Shown here: positions 1 through 7,569 of the stretch, one piece after another
Layout of the letters: each line of letters opens with the position of its first letter
Position numbering within the stretch: position 1 is the stretch's first letter
Notes under the pieces: model-generated
What the model was told of the DNA's origin: nothing
Database searches by the model: none
Seen by the model: only the letters and a program-made list of their open reading frames with translations
Program-made: the position numbers and the translations under genes
Source of the DNA: a virus
IMG/VR virus record: IMGVR_UViG_3300030090_003378
Span: 1-64,000 of that record
Strand: one strand, 5' to 3'
Length of the DNA: 64,000 nt

Positions 1-1396
1 ACTTAAAAAGTCCTAATGCTACTGACTTAAAATCTTTTTTACCATCAGTAAATTGCTTCAAGAACCAATCTGTCAAATTACCCGCTAAACCACCTAAGAA
101 AGTTTCTGCTACTTTAAGACCAAATGTCCATATTGTACCAAGGAATACAAGTGCTTTATTTATTAAGTCTTTAGCAGCCACCCATGCTTCACCATTTGTG
201 CCTGTAAATAACGCTTGGAAAAATGTAATAAGAGAAGTAACAAGTTCACTACCTGCCGTCAAAACTGCACCACCAAATTCCATAATTGTTTGTAGTGTAT
301 CATAAAGTGTTCCTGCAATACCTTTCATTAGGTCAACAATTCCTATTTGTTTTAACATTAATAGAGTAAACATAAGAGTTGCAAAAAGCATCATACCTTT
401 AATTAAGAATGAACCCATCATTTTTGCATTCTTACCAATTGAAACCCACATATCCTTATTCATAACAACTGATTTTACTTTGTCAAACATTTTAAATACT
501 GTTGTATTTTTCAAAAATTTCATTATAGGGTCATCTTTACTATCTGCTGGGCCTAATACTTTTTCTCCAAATGCAGCGAACCTTTCGCGCATTGTCATTT
601 TACCTTTTAGCCCTGTAATTTCATTTCCTGATACAAATTTACCACCTTCTCTTTTTTGTTGTATTTTAATACCACTTTCTTCTGTTATTGCTTCCATTCT
701 TTCTTTTATTCTCGCAATCTCTTCAGTATCATTAACTTTTTTAGCCATAGCAAGTTTTTCTTCTAAATTAATTAATGCTACAATTGCTATTTTTTCTTCC
801 TTTCTTGCATCATTTAATTGTTGCATTGTAATTGATGTAACTTTATCTTGTTCAACTCTTTTTTTTAATGAACGTAATTGTTCCTTAAATATACTTGATT
901 CAGTTTTGGCAATAGTGTCCAAAACACCTTGCGACCTTTCTTCAAGCAATACTAATGCTTCTTTTGTCCCATGTATTCTTTCTAAATACAGAAATTGTTC
1001 TTCTTGAAGAATTTTTTTTGCTTCTTCGTCAGTTACTGAATCTTTACCTAACTCACCAATTTTTTCTATAATTGCCTGAAGTGCTTTTTGGTGCTTCATT
1101 TGTTTAGCCAATTGCTCAACATTTTCTTTTTCTTTCTTTAATGCTTCAGTTTGCATCTTTGCCCTAAAATTCAACAAGTTAGAATATGCCTTAATCTTAT
1201 TCTGAATTCGCCAAAATGCACCACCGGAGAAGAAACGTGCCAAGGCCACCCATAATTGACCGGATGATTTGCTTGTTTTAGTAATTTCTAATAGGAATGT
1301 ATTTGCCCTATTAAATTGAATTTCGTTGACTTCCTGCATGGCTTTGGATAATTGTCCAAAACTATCTACAATACTTTCAACGGATTCATCAGCCAT
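1..1396 (-). CDS. Tail tape measure protein, N-terminal part (cut by left edge)
   Basis: The frame opens at ATG 1396 and stays open to the left edge, so the gene is truncated by the window. The visible ~465 residues start MADESVESIVDSF, are rich in long charged helices (about residues 60-230) and then become strongly hydrophobic (about 320-420, with segments such as GMMLFATLMFTLLML), the usual make-up of a tape measure that sets tail length. It lies directly downstream of the tail-tube gene and the frameshifting chaperone pair, the standard tape-measure position. Identification rests on position and composition, not on a conserved motif. The full length is unknown. Confidence 0.8.
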   Translation of the reverse strand, partial: MADESVESIVDSFGQLSKAMQEVNEIQFNRANTFLLEITKTSKSSGQLWVALARFFSGGAFWRIQNKIKAYSNLLNFRAKMQTEALKKEKENVEQLAKQMKHQKALQAIIEKIGELGKDSVTDEEAKKILQEEQFLYLERIHGTKEALVLLEERSQGVLDTIAKTESSIFKEQLRSLKKRVEQDKVTSITMQQLNDARKEEKIAIVALINLEEKLAMAKKVNDTEEIARIKERMEAITEESGIKIQQKREGGKFVSGNEITGLKGKMTMRERFAAFGEKVLGPADSKDDPIMKFLKNTTVFKMFDKVKSVVMNKDMWVSIGKNAKMMGSFLIKGMMLFATLMFTLLMLKQIGIVDLMKGIAGTLYDTLQTIMEFGGAVLTAGSELVTSLITFFQALFTGTNGEAWVAAKDLINKALVFLGTIWTFGLKVAETFLGGLAGNLTDWFLKQFTDGKKDFKSVALGLFK

Positions 1397-1400
1397 TTAA

Positions 1401-1622
1401 TCATCCCAATTTATTTTGATGTTTTTGCATTTCCTCTAATTTGTATGCCTCCACTTGCATATGAACTTCTAATAATTCCATTACTAAACTTGCTGGTAAT
1501 TTATATGCTTCCATTGGGCTGATATTAAGTTCTTTTGCTAAAGTGTATAATACTAACCTCGATGCGATTTGGGGATTGCCTACTTTGCCGCTCCTAACTG
1601 CGTTCTTTATTCCACTTTTAAA
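1401..1622 (-). CDS. Tail assembly chaperone, -1 frameshift extension (T part of GT)
   Basis: This 73-codon frame has no start of its own and overlaps the end of the upstream chaperone gene. It is entered by a -1 slip at T TTA AAA (1616-1622), which joins FKSGIKNAV and the following residues to the upstream protein, giving a fusion of about 190 residues. It ends in a charged helix (EAYKLEEMQKHQNKLG) just before the tape measure start. This matches the lambda G/GT arrangement, in which the GT form binds the tape measure during tail assembly. Confidence 0.75.
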   Translation of the reverse strand, partial: FKSGIKNAVRSGKVGNPQIASRLVLYTLAKELNISPMEAYKLPASLVMELLEVHMQVEAYKLEEMQKHQNKLG

Positions 1623-1972
1623 TCCTCATTCACCTGTCCTAAACTAAATGGGTCAGGTAATAATGCTTTAATTTGTGCGCCCACATACGGGTTTAATCGC
1701 ATCATATCTAAAGCACCCAAAGCAGGTTCAGTTTTTTCAACAAAAGCATCCCATAAGAATTGGTATACTTCTTTCATATCAAAAGACAAGTCCCTTTCAT
1801 CCATGTTAATATTAAAAAGTTTCATCTGCGCCTGTTCTAATTGAAGGAATGTTGGTTCTTTCAACCAAACCTTCAAGTGTTCATCCGAATCAGGGGCCAC
1901 TTTAACATAGTGGACTTTACTATTTTTGTTTGCTAATATTTTACTCACGTCATTCAAAATTTGTTTTTCCAT
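1607..1972 (-). CDS. Tail assembly chaperone (G-like)
   Basis: A 121-residue protein placed between tail tube and tape measure, the position of the lambda gpG chaperone. The ATG has a clear GGTGTTATAA site in front. The middle carries PTFLQLEQAQMKLF, typical of small helical tail chaperones, and the protein ends NEDLKVE. The last codons GAT TTA AAA contain a canonical X XXY YYZ slippery heptamer, so a minor share of ribosomes should continue into the overlapping frame. It probably folds and recruits the tape measure and is absent from the mature virion. Function is from position and frameshift architecture. Confidence 0.8.
   Translation of the reverse strand: MEKQILNDVSKILANKNSKVHYVKVAPDSDEHLKVWLKEPTFLQLEQAQMKLFNINMDERDLSFDMKEVYQFLWDAFVEKTEPALGALDMMRLNPYVGAQIKALLPDPFSLGQVNEDLKVE
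1616..1622 (-). promoter_or_regulatory. Programmed -1 ribosomal frameshift site T_TTA_AAA
   Basis: On the minus strand the heptamer reads T TTA AAA in the zero frame of the chaperone gene, 9 nt before its stop. Slipping back one base gives TTT AAA AGT, exactly the frame of the overlapping 73-codon extension. The sequence pattern, the overlap and the position before a tape measure all agree. Confidence 0.8.
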
Positions 1973-2002
1973 TTATAACACCTTTTTTCATAATAATTTC
2001 TC

Positions 2003-2590
2003 CTATTCAGTATCATCATCTTCGACGAATTGTATATCTTGGCCGGGTTCCACATAAAAATCTTGGTCTTTTGTACGTCTTTCTCTTACTCTATCTCTAA
2101 TACTTGTGCCGCTAAGATTTCTATGACTACCACTTGTGGGCCGTGGGTTAAATGCTTCTTCCCAAGAACCATCATCTGTTGTATCACCCTCTCTTAAAGT
2201 GATAGTAATGCTTTGATTATCTCCTTCCACAAAATCACCTTCTTGTTTAAAATAATCTTTTAACGTATCAAAGAAATAATCAGGACCGCCATGTTTCATA
2301 AAAATACTATGGTTAATTAAAATTGTTCCTTTGATACCATTTGTTTCTACCTCAGGTCTATATGATACTGCATTAAACCCACCCATAGCAGGTATACCTT
2401 TATTCATTAAAGCAATAGGAATTTTTGAAATACCTCTTTTATTGTATGTTTTTTCAACTAATTTATCCAATGCTTGTAGCCATTTTAGATTTTGTGAATT
2501 GGAAAGAATTTCCTGAGCCGCTTCTTTTTTGGCTTGCATCATAGATGCACCGCCTTGAAACTTCAGAATATCAAACCATTGTTCAGTCAA
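2003..2590 (-). CDS. Tail-region protein with W-x-D-I-L-K N-terminal tag
   Basis: 195 residues, starting at a TTG codon with AAAGGAG upstream. The N terminus EQWFDILKFQGG is a variant of the tag found on many late proteins here. The rest is mixed alpha/beta with a Gln/Arg-rich tail and an acidic end (FVEDDDTE). The segment around residues 90-135 (GTILINHSIF... TITLREGD) may be a small beta domain. It sits between the tail tube and the chaperones. No family recognised. Confidence 0.85.
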   Translation of the reverse strand: MTEQWFDILKFQGGASMMQAKKEAAQEILSNSQNLKWLQALDKLVEKTYNKRGISKIPIALMNKGIPAMGGFNAVSYRPEVETNGIKGTILINHSIFMKHGGPDYFFDTLKDYFKQEGDFVEGDNQSITITLREGDTTDDGSWEEAFNPRPTSGSHRNLSGTSIRDRVRERRTKDQDFYVEPGQDIQFVEDDDTE

Positions 2591-2615
2591 TTAAATCATT
2601 ACTCCTTTTTCTCTT

Positions 2616-3008
2616 TTATTCAGGTTGCTTAAGCAATATTGCACTATGTTTGTTAAAAGTGTATGTATCATCAACAGTATATCCTTCAGCCTTGTATAAA
2701 TCTCCAATTACCTTAAGAATATATTGTCGATTATTACCAAGTTTTTCTATTACATCAGTTCCAATAGTATAATAGTTATAACCATTTTTATTTCTACCTA
2801 CTTTATCGCCTCCATCATCATTAAAACCAATGAATATAGACCTTCGTTCTGTCGCAGGACGTGAGCGTATATGCGCTGTTAATTTAGGTTCAATTACTGA
2901 TTTCTCATATTCAATAATTGCTTGTTTATATTCTTCATCTCTATTAACCCTAGTATCTAAGGGCATAGGCATTTTCTCTAATTTACTTTTTAATATATCT
3001 TTCCACAT
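2616..3008 (-). CDS. Tagged late protein (MWKDILK) of unknown function
   Basis: 130 residues from ATG 3008, which has GGTGATTAAA directly upstream; a GTG at 3017 is possible but less well placed. It opens with MWKDILKSKLEKMP, the shared late-protein tag. The body has an Arg-rich stretch (HIRSRPATERRS) followed by a predicted alpha/beta region with Tyr-rich strands (NYYTIGTDVIEKLG). It lies immediately after the tail-tube gene. No family recognised. Confidence 0.85.
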   Translation of the reverse strand: MWKDILKSKLEKMPMPLDTRVNRDEEYKQAIIEYEKSVIEPKLTAHIRSRPATERRSIFIGFNDDGGDKVGRNKNGYNYYTIGTDVIEKLGNNRQYILKVIGDLYKAEGYTVDDTYTFNKHSAILLKQPE

Positions 3009-3013
3009 TTTAA

Positions 3014-5341
3014 TCACCCTGTTAATACCGAACTGCTAGTCGCATTCAATGTCCCTGTTTTTAGAGGAATAATAGTGAAGTCCACATAAATTGGACCTCT
3101 ATCTTCACCCATAGGCCAAGTATTTGTGCTAACCATGAAGTCATCAAATTGTAGTTTGATTGATTCTCCGTCGCTCTTTGTCAAATGTAGTTCAACTACT
3201 GAATCAGAAGTCAATACACTTCTTGTGCTTGATTCCTTACGCAATTCATCAAAGATTCTGCGGTCTGTAACTAATGCTGTCATAGTAACCTCATATGTTC
3301 TTTGTCCTGAAACACTCATTTTAATCTGCTTGTTATAGTTACCCAAATATCTCTTATCCGTAACACCGTTATTCAATGTTAAACTAAAGGAAGAAACCTT
3401 TAGGAAGTTTTGACCAAATAGGCTAACTGTTCCATCACTGAAAAAGAATGGTGTAACAAACTCTTGTTTAATTGTTCCTGCGGCACTTGTTCCTCCATTA
3501 CCTGTAAGTTGCCCAAAGTTATACAGGTTGCGGAAATCATTTGTTGGGTTATCAAGAATATCTGTTCCGCCTGTTTCAGTAGCACTGTAACAACGTCCCA
3601 TGTAACCATCAGGTGCTTCAAAGACACGCTTAACGTTAAGACCCATTGAAGCCTTAACTTCTTCATTTTCATTGGCAGTTAGAGTAAATGAATTCATTAC
3701 ACAGCCGGGATATACCTGCACGTAACATTCCTCATTATATGTATTTCTATCAACCATTGGTGCGTTTGCTAACTTGGTTCCTTTTTGGTTAACAAACTCA
3801 AGAGCAAATGATGGAAGTTCTGAATCGTTTCTTTCAGTAAATGTGTAGGTGAAAGTATTCTGTGCTACACCACTACTAACTGACGGTAGATTAGCAAGTT
3901 GTTTTGATGATTTTCCGGGCATAACAGGAGGACATATTGTTGTTCCACCCCTTAATACTCTATGGAAGAATGGCCCTGAATTAACACCTGCTACACCACT
4001 ACTACCATCCATAGCAACCCATGTTTCATGTGCTGTTGCCGCCGTTGATGCTCTTGCCGTAAATGGGCTATTATTTGCACTACCTGTTACTGATGGCAAA
4101 GTAAGAGCAGTTTGTCCGAAAGCATAATGAAGCCATGTTCCATTTGTCATATTCAAATCAATACTTGCTTCACTTGCAGTTTCCATTCCTCGGTATTGAT
4201 AGGTCATATTTCTTGACCCACCAAAACTCATAGGAATTGCTTTTGTTTCAATATCCACATTTGGCACTGTAACTGAATTAGTTAGTCCTAACCATTCATC
4301 TGAAAGGATTCTTGGTCGAACTGTATAGTAACTAGTTTTTGTTGCGGAAGAAGAACTGATTCTTGCACCTGCATTTCTTCCCCAAAAGATATGATGTGTT
4401 GCGGCAAGAGTTTGTAAACCTGAAGCATGAATGTAAGTGACTTCTGTTCCTGCGCTATCAATAGTTAGAACTTTACCCAAAATATCTCCCACGTTATTAC
4501 CTGCGCCGGTATGTGATGTTATCCAATCACCTGCGGTTAATGTTCCGGCCATTGATGTAGGCATAACAAATGAACCTATTCCGTTAGCAACGGCAGTAAT
4601 AGAATCAACCGCACCTAAACTTGTTGATACAAAGTGGAAATATTTATCATCAGCATCTCTTGTTGTTGATGGTTCCGTGTGTGGGGCAACATATGTTGCA
4701 CTATCTGTGATAGAACAAACTTGTCCAATTTCTGTTCCATCTGAAAGATAAAGAGTATCACCTAATTGGATATTTTCTACTGTTCCATCTGTGCCTGTGT
4801 TAAAGGCCATTAAGCCATCTCCGGCAGTTGCAGCACCAGCAGCAACAGAATTTCTTAATTCTAAATCCATTGGCGCAGGGACAATTGCCCCTTGCTTTGA
4901 TAAAGTAATATATCCTTTTGGACGCGCCGCCGATGGTGTAGTTTCTGTCCAAAGAGTAGGGAAATCACTAATGTTTCCATGAAAGTAAATTGCATCGGCA
5001 TCATTACCTGCTACAATTGCTGTAAATTGAAGTGAATATGGTGCGGTAGTATCAGCACTACTATCGCTATAATAGAACTTAGCAATACAACCTGTGTATA
5101 AGTCCGGCACTAAATGGTAATATTCAGTAAAATGCTTTGCAGCAGCATTACCTTCCCCATTTCCATTTTCTATTGTCGCTGATTCAGTAGCATAGCCTAA
5201 ACTATATTTGATTAAACTTGCTTTATCTGTATTTTCTCTACCTAATGTCGGGCCACAGGGACCATATCCTAAAAACAATTCACTCTCCGGTGCCATTGTT
5301 ACGGATAATCCTGAACCCATCCATGCTTCGCTTGATACCAT
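3014..5341 (-). CDS. Major tail tube protein
   Basis: A 775-residue beta-rich protein, rich in Ser, Thr, Gly and Ala with few charges, as expected of a tail tube subunit carrying extra surface domains. The C-terminal ~250 residues (SFTLTANENEEVKASMGLNV, then QRTYEVTMTALV and a VDFTIIPLKTG end) resemble the tube fold, in which a strand-rich core is followed by polymer-forming strands. It lies between a tail-terminator-like gene and the chaperone/tape measure genes. The ATG follows a good AGGTGATAAA site. It is larger than most siphovirus tube proteins (150-400 residues), probably because of inserted immunoglobulin-like domains. Naming rests on position and composition. Confidence 0.7.
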   Translation of the reverse strand: MVSSEAWMGSGLSVTMAPESELFLGYGPCGPTLGRENTDKASLIKYSLGYATESATIENGNGEGNAAAKHFTEYYHLVPDLYTGCIAKFYYSDSSADTTAPYSLQFTAIVAGNDADAIYFHGNISDFPTLWTETTPSAARPKGYITLSKQGAIVPAPMDLELRNSVAAGAATAGDGLMAFNTGTDGTVENIQLGDTLYLSDGTEIGQVCSITDSATYVAPHTEPSTTRDADDKYFHFVSTSLGAVDSITAVANGIGSFVMPTSMAGTLTAGDWITSHTGAGNNVGDILGKVLTIDSAGTEVTYIHASGLQTLAATHHIFWGRNAGARISSSSATKTSYYTVRPRILSDEWLGLTNSVTVPNVDIETKAIPMSFGGSRNMTYQYRGMETASEASIDLNMTNGTWLHYAFGQTALTLPSVTGSANNSPFTARASTAATAHETWVAMDGSSGVAGVNSGPFFHRVLRGGTTICPPVMPGKSSKQLANLPSVSSGVAQNTFTYTFTERNDSELPSFALEFVNQKGTKLANAPMVDRNTYNEECYVQVYPGCVMNSFTLTANENEEVKASMGLNVKRVFEAPDGYMGRCYSATETGGTDILDNPTNDFRNLYNFGQLTGNGGTSAAGTIKQEFVTPFFFSDGTVSLFGQNFLKVSSFSLTLNNGVTDKRYLGNYNKQIKMSVSGQRTYEVTMTALVTDRRIFDELRKESSTRSVLTSDSVVELHLTKSDGESIKLQFDDFMVSTNTWPMGEDRGPIYVDFTIIPLKTGTLNATSSSVLTG

Positions 5342-5363
5342 TTTATCACCTATTTACATACTG

Positions 5364-5999
5364 TTAGACCACTTGGGCCAATCGCTTCATAACAACGCTT
5401 ATTTTATATCCAAAAATTCTATTTTTTTTATCATTACTTTCTGTTCTTTCTCCGAAAAAAAGTTGGTTCATATTTTCTTGAAGGACGCCGTTTTTAATCC
5501 AGCCCCGCCTCTTTGATTCGATTATGTATCTTACTATTAAATAAAGGCTTCGTATACGGTCTTTACCAAAAGTATCACCTGAAGGCTTAATTCGCGTAGT
5601 TCCATCGTTTAGAATACGGTCATCTTGTCTTGTTCTAATGCTAACACTCATGTTATATGTTTCATCACGGGTGTCCCAAAATAAAGTCGGATAAGTAACT
5701 GAATTACCTGTTTCCATAATAACAAGAATATCGTTAGAATAGGTAATTCTATGCCCATCATCATTGGCACTATTTCTAACTTCTTTCTTTCTTGCAGTAT
5801 TAATTTTACTACCTCCTTTAGCGCGATTCTGTGCATCAGTAGCACGACCTGAATTCATACTTCTAATGTCCATAATAATAGGATGAACTGCGTGTATATC
5901 TGCAATTGACCCATTACCGTTAGTAGTTTCTAATGCGTGACATGCAGCATCCCAATTCTCTTCTAAGAGATTGACTAAATATGTAACTTCATCCACCAA
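5364..5999 (-). CDS. Probable tail terminator / tail completion protein
   Basis: About 211 residues. The start is uncertain: GTG 6008, TTG 5999 and GTG 5996 all lie in frame, and AGGTGAG sits best before 5999. The middle shows a strand pattern typical of gpU-like tail terminators: ITYSNDILVIMETG, then a tyrosine strand and TYNMSVSIRTRQDD, followed by a helix RIRSLYLIVRYIIESKR. These proteins cap the tail tube at the head end. It lies just before the tail tube gene and overlaps the upstream small gene. Role inferred from fold-like pattern and position. Confidence 0.6.
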   Translation of the reverse strand: MVDEVTYLVNLLEENWDAACHALETTNGNGSIADIHAVHPIIMDIRSMNSGRATDAQNRAKGGSKINTARKKEVRNSANDDGHRITYSNDILVIMETGNSVTYPTLFWDTRDETYNMSVSIRTRQDDRILNDGTTRIKPSGDTFGKDRIRSLYLIVRYIIESKRRGWIKNGVLQENMNQLFFGERTESNDKKNRIFGYKISVVMKRLAQVV

Positions 6000-6222
6000 A
6001 AATCTCACCTAACCTTTGCATTAATTCTTTCTTTTGTTCTTGCATAATAATTTTTTCTTTGTATTCGCTTGATGATTCTACCCCATAATGAGCATCAATT
6101 AAGTCAAATAAATCTTCATTTTGTTTTCTAACATTATTAGCAATATCTGTTGCCATACCTGCAAGTGCATTTAGGTCATTAATTTTTGATTGAGGAAATG
6201 GATTTTTAATAATTTTTTTCAT
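5989..6222 (-). CDS. Small helical connector-region protein
   Basis: 77 residues, mostly helical and charged (ANNVRKQNEDLFDLIDAHYG), ending GEIFGG. It overlaps its neighbours by a few bases on both sides, which indicates translational coupling within the connector block. No family recognised. The terminal Gly-Gly is not taken as a ubiquitin-like end because the body is helical. Confidence 0.75.
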   Translation of the reverse strand: MKKIIKNPFPQSKINDLNALAGMATDIANNVRKQNEDLFDLIDAHYGVESSSEYKEKIIMQEQKKELMQRLGEIFGG

Positions 6223-6467
6223 TTTAACTTCCCCTCAATTTCATCTATCTGTCTTTTAAGTTCAGCCATTTCTTTTTCTCTTTGTTTACCATACCTTTTG
6301 TAGTCGAAATTTTTTCTTTTTTTAGTATATTGGTGGACACTTTTAATCCTATTATATTCTTTTTGAAGGCGTTCTAACTCTCTCATTAATGGAGTACGTT
6401 TAGCAGACTCTATTATTTCTCTAGCCCTAACGTCATAATCACGTTTAAGAATATTTTCCCAACTCAC
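6219..6467 (-). CDS. Small tagged coiled-coil protein (MSWENILK)
   Basis: 82 residues if started at GTG 6467, which puts the tag exactly at the N terminus (MSWENILKRDYDV) with a GTGATT site 5 nt upstream; GTG 6476 is the longer alternative. The remainder is a basic coiled coil (KRYGKQREKEMAELKRQIDEIEG). It lies between the connector protein and the tail terminator. No family recognised. Confidence 0.8.
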   Translation of the reverse strand: MSWENILKRDYDVRAREIIESAKRTPLMRELERLQKEYNRIKSVHQYTKKRKNFDYKRYGKQREKEMAELKRQIDEIEGKLK

Positions 6468-6468
6468 A

Positions 6469-7569
6469 TTAATCACTATCCATAAAATATACTAAGCGTT
6501 TCTTCATATTTAGAATCTTCTCAATATCCATTCGGTATGCATCATATTTTGTTTTTAAGTCTACACCTGATTCCTGATTCTCTCCCAATAGTAAATTATG
6601 GTCATCTGCTTGCATCAATTCACACGCTACTAATTTTGTAGCCGCTTCTGTAATAATTGCCGGAACTCTACTGTTACCTGCTGAATATGTAATTCGTAGT
6701 GAATGTTTCATTTGATATGGGTAAGCACTACGGAAGAAGATTGAGCCTTCTTCACCAATAGTCCACCAATCACTATTTCTTCCACTACTTTCTGTATCTG
6801 CAAAATCAGTAACTGTATTGCTACCACCATTAACTACTAACGTACAAGCATCTCCGTCATCTCCGGGAAGTAAAGAAGAAATAATAATTGTATCATCTTC
6901 TTCATCAAGAGTAGCATAGAAATAATTACTAATACTACCACCTGCCGTTCCAGAAAATGATTTAGCACCTGTTGACCGTGTAATACTTTGTGTATTAAGA
7001 GGCATTTGTTCATTAATTAAATACACAATTTCTTGAGCAGTAGTGTTATTACCATATGAAACATTGAAACAACCTTCATTAGTAGGGTGTGTTAGTAGCG
7101 TGAATGTTTCACCACCACAAGTAAGAACAATATTTGTAATATTAGCATAATCAGTCATCTTAATTTTAGCAGTAGCACCACCTAATTCTTCCCAATGATT
7201 ACCACGCCAAACAGCCAGTCTAATAATCTTGCGAATATGCTCATGGTGTAAGCGAATCATTCCGACATAATCTCTAAATCTGTATTGGGCTGACATACGA
7301 TACATCTTCCATAGGTCAAAATCAAAATCATGAATTTCGTTCTCAATAACTAACGGCCTCCATGTTTCTCTTGTATATTCATCAATATAATCTTCAGCCC
7401 TTTTAATTAATTCCCCAACATCAGATAATGCGGGAAGAGTAGTAGTATTATCGAATGGTGTAATACCTAACAAATTTGTAACTAATTCTGATGAGGTATA
7501 ATAACCTATCCCGTTAGTGTAATTAGCACTTGCTAATTTGGTATCTGAAGGTCTACTTGATACAGGCAT
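6469..7569 (-). CDS. Head-tail connector / adaptor protein
   Basis: 366 residues. The N-terminal part around residues 25-75 (LLGITPF... LSDVGELIKRAEDYIDEYTRETW) has the pattern of gp6/gp15-type head-tail adaptors, which form a helical ring under the portal. The middle third (about 125-260) is a strand-rich insert with many Thr, Gly and Asp. A C-terminal helical region (AIITEAATKLVACELMQADDHN) resumes the adaptor fold. It is encoded between the capsid block and tail completion genes, consistent with a neck role. It would act in the virion at the portal exit. Confidence 0.6.
   Translation of the reverse strand: MPVSSRPSDTKLASANYTNGIGYYTSSELVTNLLGITPFDNTTTLPALSDVGELIKRAEDYIDEYTRETWRPLVIENEIHDFDFDLWKMYRMSAQYRFRDYVGMIRLHHEHIRKIIRLAVWRGNHWEELGGATAKIKMTDYANITNIVLTCGGETFTLLTHPTNEGCFNVSYGNNTTAQEIVYLINEQMPLNTQSITRSTGAKSFSGTAGGSISNYFYATLDEEDDTIIISSLLPGDDGDACTLVVNGGSNTVTDFADTESSGRNSDWWTIGEEGSIFFRSAYPYQMKHSLRITYSAGNSRVPAIITEAATKLVACELMQADDHNLLLGENQESGVDLKTKYDAYRMDIEKILNMKKRLVYFMDSD

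Noticed and set aside
480-4982. Plus-strand frames of 60-175 codons in the left third
   Set aside because: They are antisense shadows of tape measure, tail tube and other minus-strand genes, with shadow-typical Ser/Leu/Ile composition.
5989-6222. Late protein ending in Gly-Gly as a modifier
   Set aside because: All-helical connector-region protein; the end is probably chance.
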